From NCBI GenBank assembly GCA_023212725.1, contig JALBYF010000067.1:33965-97964 (forward strand): a stretch of 64,000 nucleotides of DNA. Reading direction: 5' to 3'. The stretch's first letter is position 1; every line of letters starts with the position of its first letter. The DNA is from Tranzscheliella williamsii (taxonomy: Eukaryota; Basidiomycota; Ustilaginomycetes; Ustilaginales; Ustilaginaceae). Below are positions 63,936-64,000 of the stretch, piece after piece. Below the pieces are notes generated by a model. The model saw only the letters and a list, made by a program, of their open reading frames with translations. It was not told where the DNA came from and made no database searches. Position numbers and translations under genes: made by a program.

Positions 63936-64000
63936 ATCTGCGGCCATAGAACCTTGAAAGCACCGCATCCCGTCCGATCTGCGAAGTTAAGCAAGGTATC
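63936..64000 (+). rRNA. 5S ribosomal RNA, 5' part (cut by window end)
   Basis: The last 65 bases begin ATCTGCGGCCATAG and contain the conserved 5S blocks GAAAGCACCGCATCCCGTCC, GATCTGCGAAGTTAAGC and AAGG, followed by TATC. This is the 5' half of a ~118-nt 5S rRNA including the start of the internal control region (the A-box side); the remainder lies beyond the window. A single dispersed 5S gene among protein genes is normal for many filamentous and basidiomycete fungi. Whether it is intact cannot be judged; it begins ATCTGCGG and the visible part ends GGTATC, either of which could differ from an intact copy. Confidence 0.92.

Overview
The window is nuclear DNA of a fungus, most likely a basidiomycete smut relative (Ustilaginomycotina). 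Three things point there: few short introns with GTAAGT/GTGAGT donors and CTAAC/CTGAC-type branch points, GC-rich coding regions with long low-complexity protein tails, and a partial 5S rRNA at the right edge whose sequence looks smut-like to me from memory. I cannot name the species from sequence alone. I support 22 well-identified protein genes or clearly spliced models, one partial 5S rRNA gene, and a few weaker small genes. All start codons given are ATG; several open frames continue upstream without an ATG and were trimmed.

Layout. 0-8 kb: fimbrin, an alpha/beta hydrolase, an SPF30-type Tudor splicing factor and a KHA1-type K+/H+ antiporter. 8-22 kb: gene-sparse, with a 1979-aa hybrid histidine kinase and a C2H2 zinc-finger protein, both with long upstream regions. 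22-29 kb: U1-70K, proteasome alpha-7 and a six-exon APSES/KilA-N protein. 29-41 kb: dolichol kinase, a four-exon SUMO-like gene, a tiny two-exon gene, the five-exon Sm-D2 gene, cytosolic glutamyl-tRNA synthetase and a HERP/Usa1-like ERAD protein. 41-54.5 kb: a compact housekeeping block with VPS28, HUS1, RPN2, a threonine aldolase-Pcc1 fusion, mitochondrial GatB and a LYAR-Esf2 fusion. 54.5-61.5 kb: a 7-kb gene-poor stretch, possibly holding eroded gene fragments, upstream of a G1-type cyclin. The window ends inside a 5S rRNA gene.

Themes: splicing (SPF30, U1-70K, Sm-D2), proteasome/ubiquitin-like biology (Pre10, Rpn2, HERP-like, SUMO-like), tRNA and ribosome biology (GluRS, GatB, Pcc1, Esf2/LYAR, 5S) and signalling or cell cycle (hybrid kinase, cyclin, Hus1, two DNA-binding proteins). 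These genes are unlinked functionally and not in operons.

The most unusual items are: (1) one uninterrupted reading frame joining an L-threonine aldolase to the KEOPS subunit Pcc1, both linked to threonine through the t6A tRNA modification; (2) a SUMO-fold protein with no C-terminal diglycine; (3) a LYAR zinc finger fused to the rRNA-processing factor Esf2; (4) a TATA-driven 54-residue predicted signal/anchor peptide gene. None of these could be checked against a database here.
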